NCBI GenBank assembly: GCA_947259885.1
Contig: CAMYNW010000001.1
Span: 1-64,000, forward strand
Direction: 5' to 3'
DNA from: an uncultured Gammaproteobacteria bacterium
GTDB taxonomy: Bacteria > Pseudomonadota > Gammaproteobacteria > Arenicellales > Poriferihabitantaceae
Length of the DNA stretch: 64,000 nucleotides
Position 1 is the first letter of the stretch; every line of letters starts with the position of its first letter. The position numbers and the translations under genes were made by a program. This document shows, one piece after another, positions 26,952 to 36,029 of the stretch. The notes below the pieces were generated by a model that was not told where the DNA came from, made no database searches, and saw only the letters and a list, made by a program, of their open reading frames with translations.

Positions 26952-27536
26952 TTAGTTATCGGTGTGCAGGAAGTTCATGGCACGAGTGAAGTCACCGTCT
27001 AGGATTTCTGGTAAAGCAATCAGCGAACGTGCGATAGCGGATTCGATCGACAGGCGGTCGTTAGAAGAAGGTTTGGATAGTACGTACCCAGATACCCCGC
27101 GGCTATCGCCTGGATGACCGATCCCGATTCGCAGTCTCTTCATGTCTCGAGCACCTGATTTCTGCATGATATCTCGAAGTCCATTATGACCTCCATGACC
27201 GCCTTCCAGCTTGAGTCGGACGACACCAGGCTCAAGATCGAGTTCGTCATAAGCGATCAACATCTGACTCGTTGGCACGCGAAAAAAGCGAGCGAACGGG
27301 ATAACGCTATCACCGCTAAGATTCATAAAGGTCTGCGGCGCAATAATCCGAATGGTGCGACCGGGGAGCTCAAAACTGCCGGTTAGCGCTTTATACCGTT
27401 TGTCATCCTTAAGAGTAAATCCATACTGCTGCTGTATGGCCTGAATAAGCCAGAAGCCTGCGTTGTGGCGGGTTTCTGCATACTTATTGCCAGGATTGCC
27501 AAGTCCTGCAATCAGTGTAACACCTGCTTGCGCCAT
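26952..27536 (-). CDS. pth: Peptidyl-tRNA hydrolase
   Basis: The 194-residue protein has the Pth motifs: [17 protein letters not shown]24-NAGFW with the catalytic His, [21 protein letters not shown] with the catalytic Asp, and [12 protein letters not shown]. It recycles peptidyl-tRNA released from stalled ribosomes. It sits between rplY (72 bp upstream) and ychF (two bp downstream). Confidence 0.98.
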   Translation of the reverse strand: MAQAGVTLIAGLGNPGNKYAETRHNAGFWLIQAIQQQYGFTLKDDKRYKALTGSFELPGRTIRIIAPQTFMNLSGDSVIPFARFFRVPTSQMLIAYDELDLEPGVVRLKLEGGHGGHNGLRDIMQKSGARDMKRLRIGIGHPGDSRGVSGYVLSKPSSNDRLSIESAIARSLIALPEILDGDFTRAMNFLHTDN

Positions 27537-27608
27537 GGTTCAGTTTGCAAGGGGATCTGGATTGTAGCTGGGTCGGTTCAGCACCATTGCGAACCGACCA
27601 TTGAGAAC

Positions 27609-28304
27609 CTATCCTTCGCCAGGTTCCTCTTCGGAAGCTTCAGTTGCCTCTTCGCCCTCTGCGGTTACTTCGCCTTCCTCGGCTTCGCTGACCTCTTCTT
27701 CGATTTCCTCCTCAACTCGCTGGGCCTGAATCGCGACAACTGCGTTGTCGTGTTCGTGCTCATCTCCGTGGGAAAACGCAGTGATTTGCACGCCTTCTGG
27801 AAGTTCGATGTTGGACAGGTGCAGCGACTCACCTAAATGCAGGTTGGTGACATCAAGTTGAATATTTTCCGGTAGATCTTTTGGCAGGCATGTCACTTCA
27901 ACTTCGTTCATGAGGTGAGAGATCATGCCGGCGTCTTCTTTTACGCCGACACATTCTTCTTCGCCGATAAAGTGAATCGGCAGAGACATTGTAATTGGCT
28001 TTAGATCATCGATTCGCTGAAAATCGGCGTGCAGTATCTTTATCTTGTGCGGATGTCGTTGCACGCTGCGCAGGATTGCCTGCTCCCTGGTGCCGTCGGT
28101 ATCAATAGTAATAATAGCGGAGTGGAACTCTTCCTTATCGAGGCTATGGAAAAGAACATCGTGATTTACCGCGATACTTAGATTTTCCTTACCGGCGCCA
28201 TACAATATTGCGGGCACTTCGCCTTCATTCCTTAAACGACGCACTAAACCGGTACCAGTCCGAGCGCGAACTCGTGCGCTTAATACAAATTCTTCACTAC
28301 TCAT
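27609..28304 (-). CDS. rplY: 50S ribosomal protein L25, CTC form
   Basis: The start at 28304 (MSSEEFVLSARVRART) has AAAGGAG eight nt upstream; an in-frame start 14 codons further up lies over the prs end and is rejected. The 231-residue product is the long CTC/TL5 form: an N-terminal 5S rRNA-binding L25 domain (GLVRRLRNEGEVPAILYGAGKE, ILHADFQRID) plus a C-terminal beta domain. A very acidic tail (EEEIEEEVSEAEEGEVTAEGEEATEASEEEPGEG-like) ends the protein. It is co-directional with prs and pth. Confidence 0.96.
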   Translation of the reverse strand: MSSEEFVLSARVRARTGTGLVRRLRNEGEVPAILYGAGKENLSIAVNHDVLFHSLDKEEFHSAIITIDTDGTREQAILRSVQRHPHKIKILHADFQRIDDLKPITMSLPIHFIGEEECVGVKEDAGMISHLMNEVEVTCLPKDLPENIQLDVTNLHLGESLHLSNIELPEGVQITAFSHGDEHEHDNAVVAIQAQRVEEEIEEEVSEAEEGEVTAEGEEATEASEEEPGEG

Positions 28305-28338
28305 TTTGTTGCTCCTTTGACCGCGAGGTCGATAAATA

Positions 28339-29295
28339 TCAATCAATAAACAGGTTGCTAATTGAATCGCCCGTAGAAATTCTGCGGATCGATTCGGCTA
28401 ATAGTTCGGCCACGCTTAGTTGCGTGATCATTTCGCACTGCTTGGCTTGCGCACTTAGCGGTATCGAGTTGGTGACCAGCAGCTCATCCAGCTCGGAACT
28501 GGTTATGCGTTCGATGGCAGAACCGGATAACACCGGGTGCGTGCAGGTCGCAACAACCTTAACAGCACCACACTCTTTCAACGCCCGGGCAGCCTCACAT
28601 AATGTATTGGCTGTGTCCACCATGTCATCAATCATGATGCAAGAACGTCCTTCTACTTCACCAATGATGTGCATGACTTTTGCCTCGTTGGCTTTGGGCC
28701 GCCGCTTATCGATGATCGCAAGGTCGGTCTCAAGCTGTTTGGCCATGGCCCGGGCTCGCACAACGCCCCCTACATCTGGTGATACCACAATCGGGTTAGG
28801 CAGGCGCTTGCGCCATAGCTCCCCCATTAGCACGGGGGAACCATAAATATTGTCACAGGGAATATCAAAAAACCCCTGTATCTGGTCGGCATGCAGGTCC
28901 ATAGTCAGAACCCTATCGGCTCCGGCTACCCGAATCATCGACGCCACAAGCTTCGCCGAAATAGCCACTCGGGCGGTACGCGGCCGGCGATCCTGACGCG
29001 CATACCCAAGATAAGGTATGACCGCTGTGATCCTTCCCGCTGATGAACGACGCAATGCATCGAGCATCACCAATAATTCCATCAGATTGTCGTTTGAAGG
29101 TGCACAGGTCGGCTGCACTACAAACACGTCACGACCACGGACATTTTCCATGATCTCTACATTCACCTCGCCATCGCTGAAGGTGCTCACCACGGCTTTC
29201 CCCATGGGGATGCCAAGACAATGAACCACCTCACGCGCAAGTTCGGGATTTGCATTGCCTGCAAAGACCGATAAATTGTCAGGGGACACGAACAT
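28339..29295 (-). CDS. prs: Ribose-phosphate pyrophosphokinase
   Basis: The 318-residue protein makes PRPP from ribose-5-phosphate and ATP. Motifs: [52 protein letters not shown], the divalent-metal and ATP segment [19 protein letters not shown], and the PRPP-binding loop [13 protein letters not shown]. The ATG at 29295 touches its Shine-Dalgarno (AGAGGA-ATG), whereas GTG at 29289, two codons on, has ideal spacing of six nt and may be the true start. The 3' end of tRNA-Gln is only 15 nt upstream, so tRNA and prs are probably co-transcribed and separated by processing. Confidence 0.97.
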   Translation of the reverse strand: MFVSPDNLSVFAGNANPELAREVVHCLGIPMGKAVVSTFSDGEVNVEIMENVRGRDVFVVQPTCAPSNDNLMELLVMLDALRRSSAGRITAVIPYLGYARQDRRPRTARVAISAKLVASMIRVAGADRVLTMDLHADQIQGFFDIPCDNIYGSPVLMGELWRKRLPNPIVVSPDVGGVVRARAMAKQLETDLAIIDKRRPKANEAKVMHIIGEVEGRSCIMIDDMVDTANTLCEAARALKECGAVKVVATCTHPVLSGSAIERITSSELDELLVTNSIPLSAQAKQCEMITQLSVAELLAESIRRISTGDSISNLFID

Positions 29296-29310
29296 TCCTC
29301 TTACAATGGA

Positions 29311-29387
29311 TGGCTGGGGTGGGAGGATTCGAACCTCCGAATGCCGGGATCAAAACCCGGTGCCTTAGGCCACTTGGCTACACCCCA
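29311..29387 (-). tRNA. tRNA-Gln (anticodon TTG)
   Basis: The minus strand begins TGGGGTGTAGCCAAGTGG and ends ATTCGGAGGTTCGAATCCTCCCACCCCAGCCA. The acceptor stem TGGGGTG/CACCCCA is perfect, the anticodon stem CCGGG/CCCGG encloses TTTTGAT, so the anticodon is TTG, reading CAA. The CCA is encoded. U1 as first base is typical of glutamine tRNA. tRNA-Gln upstream of prs is a conserved gammaproteobacterial arrangement. Confidence 0.97.
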
Positions 29388-29482
29388 TCTATCGTTTATT
29401 TAAAGTCATCTGCCGATGTGATCGGAGACTAGCTAACCGCGTTAGCCGACGGACCTCAAGGTCGGCCTTCGGGATCGGGATA

Positions 29483-29745
29483 CTATCGCATTTTCGGTTT
29501 TATTTCAGGCACAAAGGGCCATTTCGCCAGTTTTGCGGCCCACCAGAAAAACGAGGTATTTTCTTTGGCGATGGGGGTCGTGTCAATCCATTCCGGGGCA
29601 AAATAAGGCCTATTCCCAGCGGTGCTGAATTGTGACTCCACTGTAAAGGTTTCAGGAGCGTCCTGCCCGGCCCATTTCTCAGGAAATTACTATCCGCATC
29701 GCTATCACGCCGGTAACCTGCAAATCTGGGCTGAGTTCGATCAAA
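29483..29745 (-). pseudogene. Decayed gene remnant with a frameshift
   Basis: Between tRNA-Gln and speB the minus strand has a 67-codon frame without start (29483-29686) reading FPEKWAGQDAPETF...YFAPEWID...TSFFWWAAKLAKWPFVPEIKPKMR, with clear protein character. A second frame just upstream (to 29745) reads FDRTQPRFAGYRRDSDADSNF and joins it if one base is restored at 29684-29690. Upstream of that the sequence is a terminator, so most of the gene is lost. I do not recognise the parent family. Confidence 0.45.
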
Positions 29746-29759
29746 TTATGGCCGTGGAC

Positions 29760-29792
29760 AAAAAAAAGCGCCCCCAATAAATTGGGGACGCC
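29760..29792 (-). terminator. Rho-independent terminator with no obvious gene
   Basis: On the minus strand GGCGTCCCCAA-TTTA-TTGGGGGCGC is followed by eight T. No minus-strand gene lies immediately upstream in 29793-30122, so it either ends an unrecognised transcript, or blocks antisense transcription from the ispE side into the tRNA-Gln operon. Confidence 0.75.
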
Positions 29793-30122
29793 AGAATAGC
29801 CGTAATAGTCAGTGAGGTAAACTATTTCGGCTTTGGGTAAAACGGTGTCGAGCCAGAAAACTGGCAATTGGGTGATAAGTTGCGGTCATCTCACTGTGCA
29901 GTAATGTTTATATCTACTTGCCTTACCTTTAGGACAAAGGATAGACCAGGCACGCTGAATTGCTTCTGAAGTTTTGCTGAACCCCAGATAAAGATTTTCT
30001 GAACCAGAATTAACAGGGGGCTGAATCAACACTGAACAGCTCGATGTTGCGCTAAGAGTTTGAGATTGCGCGCATCGAGAAATTGGGTTTAACTTGAGAG
30101 TCCAAACCCAGCTACTGAAACG
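29793..30122. other. Intergenic region upstream of speB with leader hairpin
   Basis: No coding frame is credible. Close to the speB start, TGGGTTT (30084-30090) pairs with AAACCCA (30104-30110), making a seven-bp hairpin 12 nt before the ATG. The ATG has no good Shine-Dalgarno, so this hairpin could influence translation. No match to a guanidine riboswitch was seen. Confidence 0.4.
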
Positions 30123-31094
30123 ATGACCAAAGAAGTTATTGATTACGGCTTTACCGCCGAAGAATTCGGTCCTGTAACCACTGAACCAACTTATAGCGGG
30201 GCGCTTAGCTTTGCACGGCGGATGTATTCTAAGAATCTTGAAAGTGCTGAGCTAGCGGTGTCTGGAGTGCCGTTCGATACCGCAACCAGCAACCGGCCAG
30301 GGACCCGGTTCGGTCCAAGAGCTATACGAGCCGCTTCGGTAGAAATTGCATGGCAGCGAAACTGGCCTTGGGAATTTGATCCGTTTCAGCTGTTAAACAC
30401 GATTGACTATGGTGATTGTTACTTCGATATGCGACGACAAAATCAAGTACCAGCCGTGATTGAAGCCCATGCAAGTCACATCCTCGATTCTGATTGCGCT
30501 ATGCTGACTCTCGGTGGGGATCACTTCATTACGCTCCCACTTCTGCGTGCCCATGTCAAAAAACATGGACCGATTTCATTACTCCATTTCGATGCCCACA
30601 CCGATACCTGGGAAGATGAGGACGGGGGGATCGATCACGGCACCATGTTTTTTCATGCGGTGAAAGAGGGATTGGTAATTCCCGAGAAATCAGTTCAGAT
30701 CGGCATCCGGACAACTAACGATAAAGCTCTGGGTTTTAATATTCTTGACGCAGGTTGGGTACATGCTCACAGCGTGCGAGAACTGACCGGTACCATCAGG
30801 CAGATCTTGGGTAATCGCAAAACGTACCTGACATTTGACATCGATTGTGTGGACCCAGCCTTTGCTCCTGGCACCGGCACGCCCGTATGTGGGGGATTGT
30901 CTTCAATCCATGCATTGCAAACCCTGCGGGGGCTGCGTGGAATAAACCTGGTAGGTATGGATCTTGTTGAAGTGTCTCCAGCTTATGATCACGCAGAAGT
31001 AACCTCGCTGCTTGGAGCGACGCTGGCTTATGAAATGATCTGTCTGTACGTCGCAAGACATAAACTTGGAGAGGTCGTTGACTCCCGGGATTGA
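30123..31094 (+). CDS. speB: Agmatinase
   Basis: The 323-residue ureohydrolase has the binuclear manganese ligands: GGDH134-F, D157-AH159-TD161, and D239-ID241. Closest motifs are those of E. coli SpeB: GVPFDTATSNRPGTRFGPRAIR, ITLPLLRAHVKKHGPISLLHFDAHTDTW, DHGTMFFHAVKEGLI-like and YLTFDIDCVDPAFAPGTGTPVCGGL. It should hydrolyse agmatine to putrescine and urea; a guanidinobutyrase or related specificity cannot be excluded from sequence. No speA or adjacent polyamine gene is present. It is inserted between ispE and tRNA-Gln and converges on ispE, four bp from its stop. Confidence 0.93.
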   Translation: MTKEVIDYGFTAEEFGPVTTEPTYSGALSFARRMYSKNLESAELAVSGVPFDTATSNRPGTRFGPRAIRAASVEIAWQRNWPWEFDPFQLLNTIDYGDCYFDMRRQNQVPAVIEAHASHILDSDCAMLTLGGDHFITLPLLRAHVKKHGPISLLHFDAHTDTWEDEDGGIDHGTMFFHAVKEGLVIPEKSVQIGIRTTNDKALGFNILDAGWVHAHSVRELTGTIRQILGNRKTYLTFDIDCVDPAFAPGTGTPVCGGLSSIHALQTLRGLRGINLVGMDLVEVSPAYDHAEVTSLLGATLAYEMICLYVARHKLGEVVDSRD

Positions 31095-31098
31095 GCGG

Positions 31099-31956
31099 TT
31101 AAGGGCCGCTTAGCTGTTTTAGAACTGGGTTGTGATTAATTGATCGGGCAGCAAAGCCGGTAAAAGAACGCGGAATAAGTTTCAGCAGTTCTTCCGCAAG
31201 TTTATGAGTCTGCACCGCGACAAACACGGCAGAACCGGTTCCGCTCATCCTGGCAACCCCAAAGTCAGAAAGATAATTAAGTGCCGTGCCTACATCGGGA
31301 TATCGTGCAACGGTGACTGTCTCGAGATCATTGGTTGTTTCTCCATCAATAAACTGCTGGAAGTTGACCGGTTCGTGGTGGCGATTTAGATGTGGGTCGG
31401 CAAACACCTCGGCAGTGGAGACATCTATTCCAGGGATAATTACACAGTACCAGCGTATTTCTGGGTAGTAGGCCTGAAATGTATCTCCTATGCCTTCTGC
31501 CCAGGCTGATTCACCATGCAGGAACACCGGGACGTCTGCACCTAGTTGCCTGCCAAGTTCAATCAGCTGTTCCTGATTCAGGTTTGTATTCCAGATTTTA
31601 TTGAGCGCTAACAGTGTGGTCGCAGCGTTAGAGCTGCCTGCGCCAAGCCCGGAACCGGGAGGTACTTTCTTATTCAGCGTGATTGAAGCTCCAAGATGTT
31701 TGTGCCCAACAAATTCTCTAAGCATATGTGCTGCACGTATGCATAGATCTTGATCGGGCAAGGGAAAAGAGTGCTGATCAATTCGCTCAATCAAGCTATC
31801 CTGGTTAGCGCAGAAACTGATCAGATCTCCGTAGTCCAAAAACTGAATGAGTGTCTGCAGGAGATGGTACCCGTCAGCTCTCTGCCCAGTGATATGCAGA
31901 AACAGGTTTATTTTGACCGGTGACAGCAGTGTTATCTCATGACGGGTCAACTTCAA
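31099..31956 (-). CDS. ispE: 4-diphosphocytidyl-2-C-methyl-D-erythritol kinase
   Basis: The 285-residue GHMP kinase of the non-mevalonate isoprenoid pathway. Motifs: LLSPVKINLFLHITGQRADGYHLLQTLIQFLDYGD at the N-terminus, the ATP loop KVPPGSGLGAGSSNAATTL near 95-113, and ARMSGTGSAVFVAV near the C-terminus. It overlaps lolB by 20 bp on the same strand, implying coupled translation, the classical lolB-ispE pair. Confidence 0.97.
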   Translation of the reverse strand: MKLTRHEITLLSPVKINLFLHITGQRADGYHLLQTLIQFLDYGDLISFCANQDSLIERIDQHSFPLPDQDLCIRAAHMLREFVGHKHLGASITLNKKVPPGSGLGAGSSNAATTLLALNKIWNTNLNQEQLIELGRQLGADVPVFLHGESAWAEGIGDTFQAYYPEIRWYCVIIPGIDVSTAEVFADPHLNRHHEPVNFQQFIDGETTNDLETVTVARYPDVGTALNYLSDFGVARMSGTGSAVFVAVQTHKLAEELLKLIPRSFTGFAARSINHNPVLKQLSGP

Positions 31957-32626
31957 TCTCCCACCAGCGTTTAAGAATCACTTTGACGTTTAGTTGATCA
32001 CCGAGGTACTCACCTCGGTCAGAAAACACCTCCATTGTACCGGGAATTGCCGATACCGTAATCCTGGAGGGCAGCACTAGATCATTTATGGTGCTCTCTA
32101 TATCGCGATAGCTCTGGTACTCGACCTCCCAATTGTCCTGAACCAGGTGCTTTAATCGTCCTTGTCCGTCTATCACAACATCGGTCGCGCCTTCTCCTGG
32201 TAATCCTCGCGCCCAATCGGCAAGGTGATCAAATGGGACCTGCCACCCGAGCCTTTGATAGAGAACCTCAGAAGCTGTCTCGCCGTGGATCACCACACCC
32301 TTAGTGTCGCGCAACACCGCGCCATTAGAATCGACAGAAATAATCACCCGGCCACCGCCAAAAGGCCCATAAAGCTCAATACGCTGTCCAGAATTGCTGT
32401 AATGCCATTTGAGGGTGGCAGCACCTCCTTTTGGCCCGGTTCGTACCCCCATTTTCCCCTGCAGGTTCCAGCTTTTTATCGTGGCCAGCCGATCTTTGTT
32501 TTGCTGCCATATTTTTAGCTTCTGCTGGTCGGAAAGGCTTTCAGCCGGGGGGTGTAGCCCTGCGCATCCGGTGACCGCGAGCACAATCACTAATGTTGCC
32601 CAAAACCGAGGCTTTCTAGACAGCAT
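31937..32626 (-). CDS. lolB: Outer-membrane lipoprotein insertase LolB
   Basis: The 229-residue protein begins with a lipoprotein signal, lipobox VTG-C21, so it is anchored in the outer membrane. Beyond it are the LolB features: IKSWNLQGKMGVRTGPKGGAATLKWHYSNSGQRIELYGPFGGGRVIIS and a DHLADWARGLP segment; a hydrophobic loop residue inserts lipoproteins received from LolA. It follows the TPR lipoprotein gene by 17 bp and overlaps ispE by 20 bp, so three genes form one operon. Confidence 0.95.
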   Translation of the reverse strand: MLSRKPRFWATLVIVLAVTGCAGLHPPAESLSDQQKLKIWQQNKDRLATIKSWNLQGKMGVRTGPKGGAATLKWHYSNSGQRIELYGPFGGGRVIISVDSNGAVLRDTKGVVIHGETASEVLYQRLGWQVPFDHLADWARGLPGEGATDVVIDGQGRLKHLVQDNWEVEYQSYRDIESTINDLVLPSRITVSAIPGTMEVFSDRGEYLGDQLNVKVILKRWWEIEVDPS

Positions 32627-32643
32627 CTTACAAACGGAAGGTT

Positions 32644-34521
32644 TCAGGCAAACATCGAGGCGCGTGGCGGTACTCGAAATTCGATTGTACGGGTTTGCAG
32701 CAGTGTGTCGTCCTGGTGTAACGCCGATTGTTGATCACCCTGACTCTCAAGAAACTTGTCAATAGTTTTCAGCAGGACGGCATTTTCCGGCCCCCATTCC
32801 ATGCCTTGGTTCCATATTATCTCTGCTTCGGTCCGCTTGCCTGTAATCCATAGCACTTCTCCCAGGTGGGCCGCGATTTCGGCATCCTGTTTTAACTCCA
32901 ATGCACGCTCTAGATAACTGATCGCTTTGTCATTATTGCCGATTCGATAGTGTACCCATCCCATGCTGTCGAGTATGAAGGGGTCATCCGGTCGATACTC
33001 GAGTGCTTTAGAAATTAATTCCAGTGCCTCATCGTAGCGCTCCGTTTGGTCCGCCAGTGTGTAGCCCAGCGCGTTGTATGCATGAGCATTTTCCGGCTGT
33101 ATCTCGATTAACCTTCGCATATCTTGTTCAATGAGTTCAATTTTATTTAATTGAGCTGCTAACAATCCCCGGCTATAAAGCAGATCGGGTTGCTCAGGTC
33201 GTTCCTCAAGGGCGTCGGTCAATAGTTCTAGAGAACGATCCTCTTGGTCAAAATCTCGTAACAGGGAATCTTGCTCAAGTATAAGTCGCACAGAATCTTC
33301 TTCACCAAGCGCGTCGATATTTCTTAAATAATTAAGTCCCGCATCAACATTGCTTTGCCGAGCGATTACCCCAGACAGGGCGATCTGCGCGTCGAGATAA
33401 TACTGCCGAGATTGAATTTGTCGGAGTAATGGCGACGCTTTATCATAGCGTTCTTCCTCAATCAGAATCTCTGCCAAATAAAGGCGCGCCTGGTCACCAT
33501 TATTGCTGGCCTCAATATATCGAGTGAATAGACTTTTAGCTCGTTCGTATTCCTTCTGATCCATATTGACCACTGCAGAAGTAAACAGTGCATCTTTGGA
33601 TTCCGGATTTTGCTTGATCACGATATCAAGCTCAGACAGCGCTCGATCAAACTCGTTACCCCTTATGAGAAGGCGGGCAAACTGTACACGGAATTGCTCT
33701 GAGTCAGGATACCGTTGCAGGAAACTCATCGCCCAGGCATCCATTTTTGAGCTTGCGTCTTCATTATCTGCAAGATCGGTTAATTTGAGTATAGCGGCTA
33801 CCTCCCATGCTGGGTTGAGTTCCAGTGTTTTGTCCAGGCGCTTGCGGAACTCTTCGTCTTGATTCAGTCTCGCAGCCAGCAGTGCAGAGGTAAAAACCAG
33901 GGAAGGGTGATCTTCTTTGGCTGCTTCCAAAAAGCGGTGGCTGACTTCTTCCCTTGTACCTTCTCCCTGGCGCGCAATCAGTGCTGCAATTTCCTGCATC
34001 ACCGACTCATTCCCAGGTTTCTGATCACGGCCGAGCTGGACCAGTGTGTCTGTGGCGTCCTCGATCTTTTCACTCTCCATCTGGGCGCTGGCAAGGGATA
34101 AGATGACACGATAGTTCTGCGGCTCATCCGCAAGCATCAACCGCGCAAGCTCGATTGCTTTTTGGAAATCCTTCAGGCGCAGCGCAAGTTGAATAGCAGT
34201 CGCATTTAAGCGTTTGTCGTGAGACGCATAGACCGCTCTTGATAAAGCCTCAAGAGCCACATCAGGTTGTTGGCGCTGCGCGGCGATAGAGGCCAAAAGG
34301 ACATCATACAATAGCTCAGCGGTTAAATCGGTGACCGGTTGCAGGTCCTGCTCCACTGTATCCACATCAGCGGTCGTGGCGGCCTGCTGACTATCACTAG
34401 CTGGTTCAGGAAATTCTGCATCAGATATTGGATCTGAAGCGCACCCTACTAGCAACAGCATTGCCATAATGGGTGCTATTAACGCTATCGCTGAAAGTTT
34501 ATGTTGGTGCCTTGTTCGCAT
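32644..34521 (-). CDS. TPR-repeat lipoprotein
   Basis: The start at 34521 (MRTRHQHKLSAIALIAP) places a lipobox LLVG-C27 correctly; the annotated frame continues 15 codons further up without a signal-like N-terminus. The 625-residue mature protein is a solenoid of about a dozen tetratricopeptide repeats, clearest at AYNALGYTLADQTERYDEALELISKALEYRPDDPFILDSMGWVHYRIGNNDKAISYLERALELKQDAEIAAHLGEVLW. It is probably an envelope scaffold. Similar TPR lipoproteins precede lolB in several gammaproteobacteria. It diverges from hemA. Confidence 0.88.
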   Translation of the reverse strand: MRTRHQHKLSAIALIAPIMAMLLLVGCASDPISDAEFPEPASDSQQAATTADVDTVEQDLQPVTDLTAELLYDVLLASIAAQRQQPDVALEALSRAVYASHDKRLNATAIQLALRLKDFQKAIELARLMLADEPQNYRVILSLASAQMESEKIEDATDTLVQLGRDQKPGNESVMQEIAALIARQGEGTREEVSHRFLEAAKEDHPSLVFTSALLAARLNQDEEFRKRLDKTLELNPAWEVAAILKLTDLADNEDASSKMDAWAMSFLQRYPDSEQFRVQFARLLIRGNEFDRALSELDIVIKQNPESKDALFTSAVVNMDQKEYERAKSLFTRYIEASNNGDQARLYLAEILIEEERYDKASPLLRQIQSRQYYLDAQIALSGVIARQSNVDAGLNYLRNIDALGEEDSVRLILEQDSLLRDFDQEDRSLELLTDALEERPEQPDLLYSRGLLAAQLNKIELIEQDMRRLIEIQPENAHAYNALGYTLADQTERYDEALELISKALEYRPDDPFILDSMGWVHYRIGNNDKAISYLERALELKQDAEIAAHLGEVLWITGKRTEAEIIWNQGMEWGPENAVLLKTIDKFLESQGDQQSALHQDDTLLQTRTIEFRVPPRASMFA

Positions 34522-34670
34522 AGTGCGGATGTTATCAAATCCCCAAGTGCCTAAAACTGCTGGCAAATACTGGATCTCTGGCTAAAATCTAAAATCTCAG
34601 TCAATGCCACTATCCTCTTATCTGTCCTGTTTTGGGGTTCAAGTATGCAGTTTTTTATGATTTAAAATAT

Positions 34671-34676
34671 TATAAT
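34671..34676 (+). promoter_or_regulatory. Probable -10 element of hemA
   Basis: A consensus TATAAT lies 38 bp upstream of the hemA ATG in an AT-rich stretch. No good -35 is visible at 17 nt. Confidence 0.4.
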
Positions 34677-34713
34677 ACAAAGTGATAGCTGTCAGTTTGC
34701 AAATTTCGACGAT

Positions 34714-35961
34714 ATGCAATTACTTGCCCTTGGACTCAACCACGAAACCGCGCCAATTGAGCTGCGCGAGCGGGTTGCGTTCAGCCATGAAGCCATGGGA
34801 TCCGCACTCAATGACCTCGCTTCTTCAGATGTGGCTAGTGAGGCAACCATATTGTCCACCTGTAATCGCACTGAAATTTACTGCGGCAACCAGCGGCTTG
34901 ATCAAAACCGAGTGGTTGGCTGGTTTTCTGAGTTCGGCGGATTTAAGCATGAGGAGCTGGCCGGATGCGTTTATTTTTACCCAAATGAGCAGGCGGTGAA
35001 GCACGCATTTAGAGTGGCCTCTGGATTGGATTCCATGGTACTTGGTGAGCCGCAGATACTCGGACAAATGAAAGATGCCTTCGACCAGGCGTTGCAGGCA
35101 GGCACCACTGGCAAAGTGTTGAACCGACTGTTTCAGCACACCTTCAGTGTTGCTAAGCAGGTACGTACCGATACTTCCATTGGTGCCAATCCGGTGTCTG
35201 TGGCGTATGCTGGGGTGAGCCTCGCCAGCCGAGTGTTTACCAGTCTTTCAGAACAGACCGTACTTCTGATTGGTGCCGGAGAAACCATAGAGCTTGTAGC
35301 CCGTCATCTGAAAGAAAAGCAGGTCGATCGCATGATCGTCGCTAATCGTTCTATCGAGCGTGCACGATCGCTGGCCAATGAGGTAGGGTGTGAAGCAATT
35401 ACTCTGGCCCAGATTCCACAAAGACTGCCGGAAGCCGATATTCTGGTGTCGTCTACTGCCAGCACATTGCCAATTCTCGGAAAGGGCGCGGTCGAAGGAG
35501 CTATCCGAAAACGAAAACATCGTCCAATGTTTATTCTCGACCTTGCTGTTCCCCGGGATGTGGAGCCAGAAGTTGGTGAGCTTACTGATGTATACCTGTA
35601 TACAGTGGATGATCTGAAAAGCGTGGTCCAACAAAATCGAGGTATGCGGGAACAAGCGGCCAAAGAAGCGGAGAATATCATCGATCTGCAGGTGGTTCGT
35701 TTCATGCGCTGGATGCGTTCGCTGGATTCAGAACCTACTATTAAAAACTTTCGGCAGCAGGTGGAACAGATTCGCCAGACAGAGCTTGATAAAGCCCGCG
35801 CCAAGATTGCCCGAGGAACAGATCCTGAGCTGGTTCTAGAACAGCTCGCCCGGGATCTATCGAATAAATTTGCCCATCACCCTAGTCAACAGTTAAAGCA
35901 GGCAGATATCGAAGGTAATCCAGGCCTGGTTTCCGCCGCTCGCAAACTGTTCGGACTGTAA
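34714..35961 (+). CDS. hemA: Glutamyl-tRNA reductase
   Basis: The 415-residue enzyme reduces glutamyl-tRNA to glutamate-1-semialdehyde, the first committed step of C5 haem synthesis. Motifs: [23 protein letters not shown]50-NRTEIY with the catalytic Cys, [20 protein letters not shown], the NADPH fold segment [19 protein letters not shown], and a C-terminal dimerisation helix. It starts an operon with prfA (68 bp) and prmC (10 bp), the conserved hemA-prfA-prmC order. Confidence 0.98.
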   Translation: MQLLALGLNHETAPIELRERVAFSHEAMGSALNDLASSDVASEATILSTCNRTEIYCGNQRLDQNRVVGWFSEFGGFKHEELAGCVYFYPNEQAVKHAFRVASGLDSMVLGEPQILGQMKDAFDQALQAGTTGKVLNRLFQHTFSVAKQVRTDTSIGANPVSVAYAGVSLASRVFTSLSEQTVLLIGAGETIELVARHLKEKQVDRMIVANRSIERARSLANEVGCEAITLAQIPQRLPEADILVSSTASTLPILGKGAVEGAIRKRKHRPMFILDLAVPRDVEPEVGELTDVYLYTVDDLKSVVQQNRGMREQAAKEAENIIDLQVVRFMRWMRSLDSEPTIKNFRQQVEQIRQTELDKARAKIARGTDPELVLEQLARDLSNKFAHHPSQQLKQADIEGNPGLVSAARKLFGL

Positions 35962-36029
35962 CCAACTTCAAGCTGGCAACTGAAAGCCCTGGCATACTCG
36001 TATGTATCAATGCGATCTACTTTAAAACT

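Noticed and set aside
29679..29867. 62-codon minus-strand ORF
   Set aside because: It runs straight through a strong intrinsic terminator stem and T run, so it is not a plausible gene.
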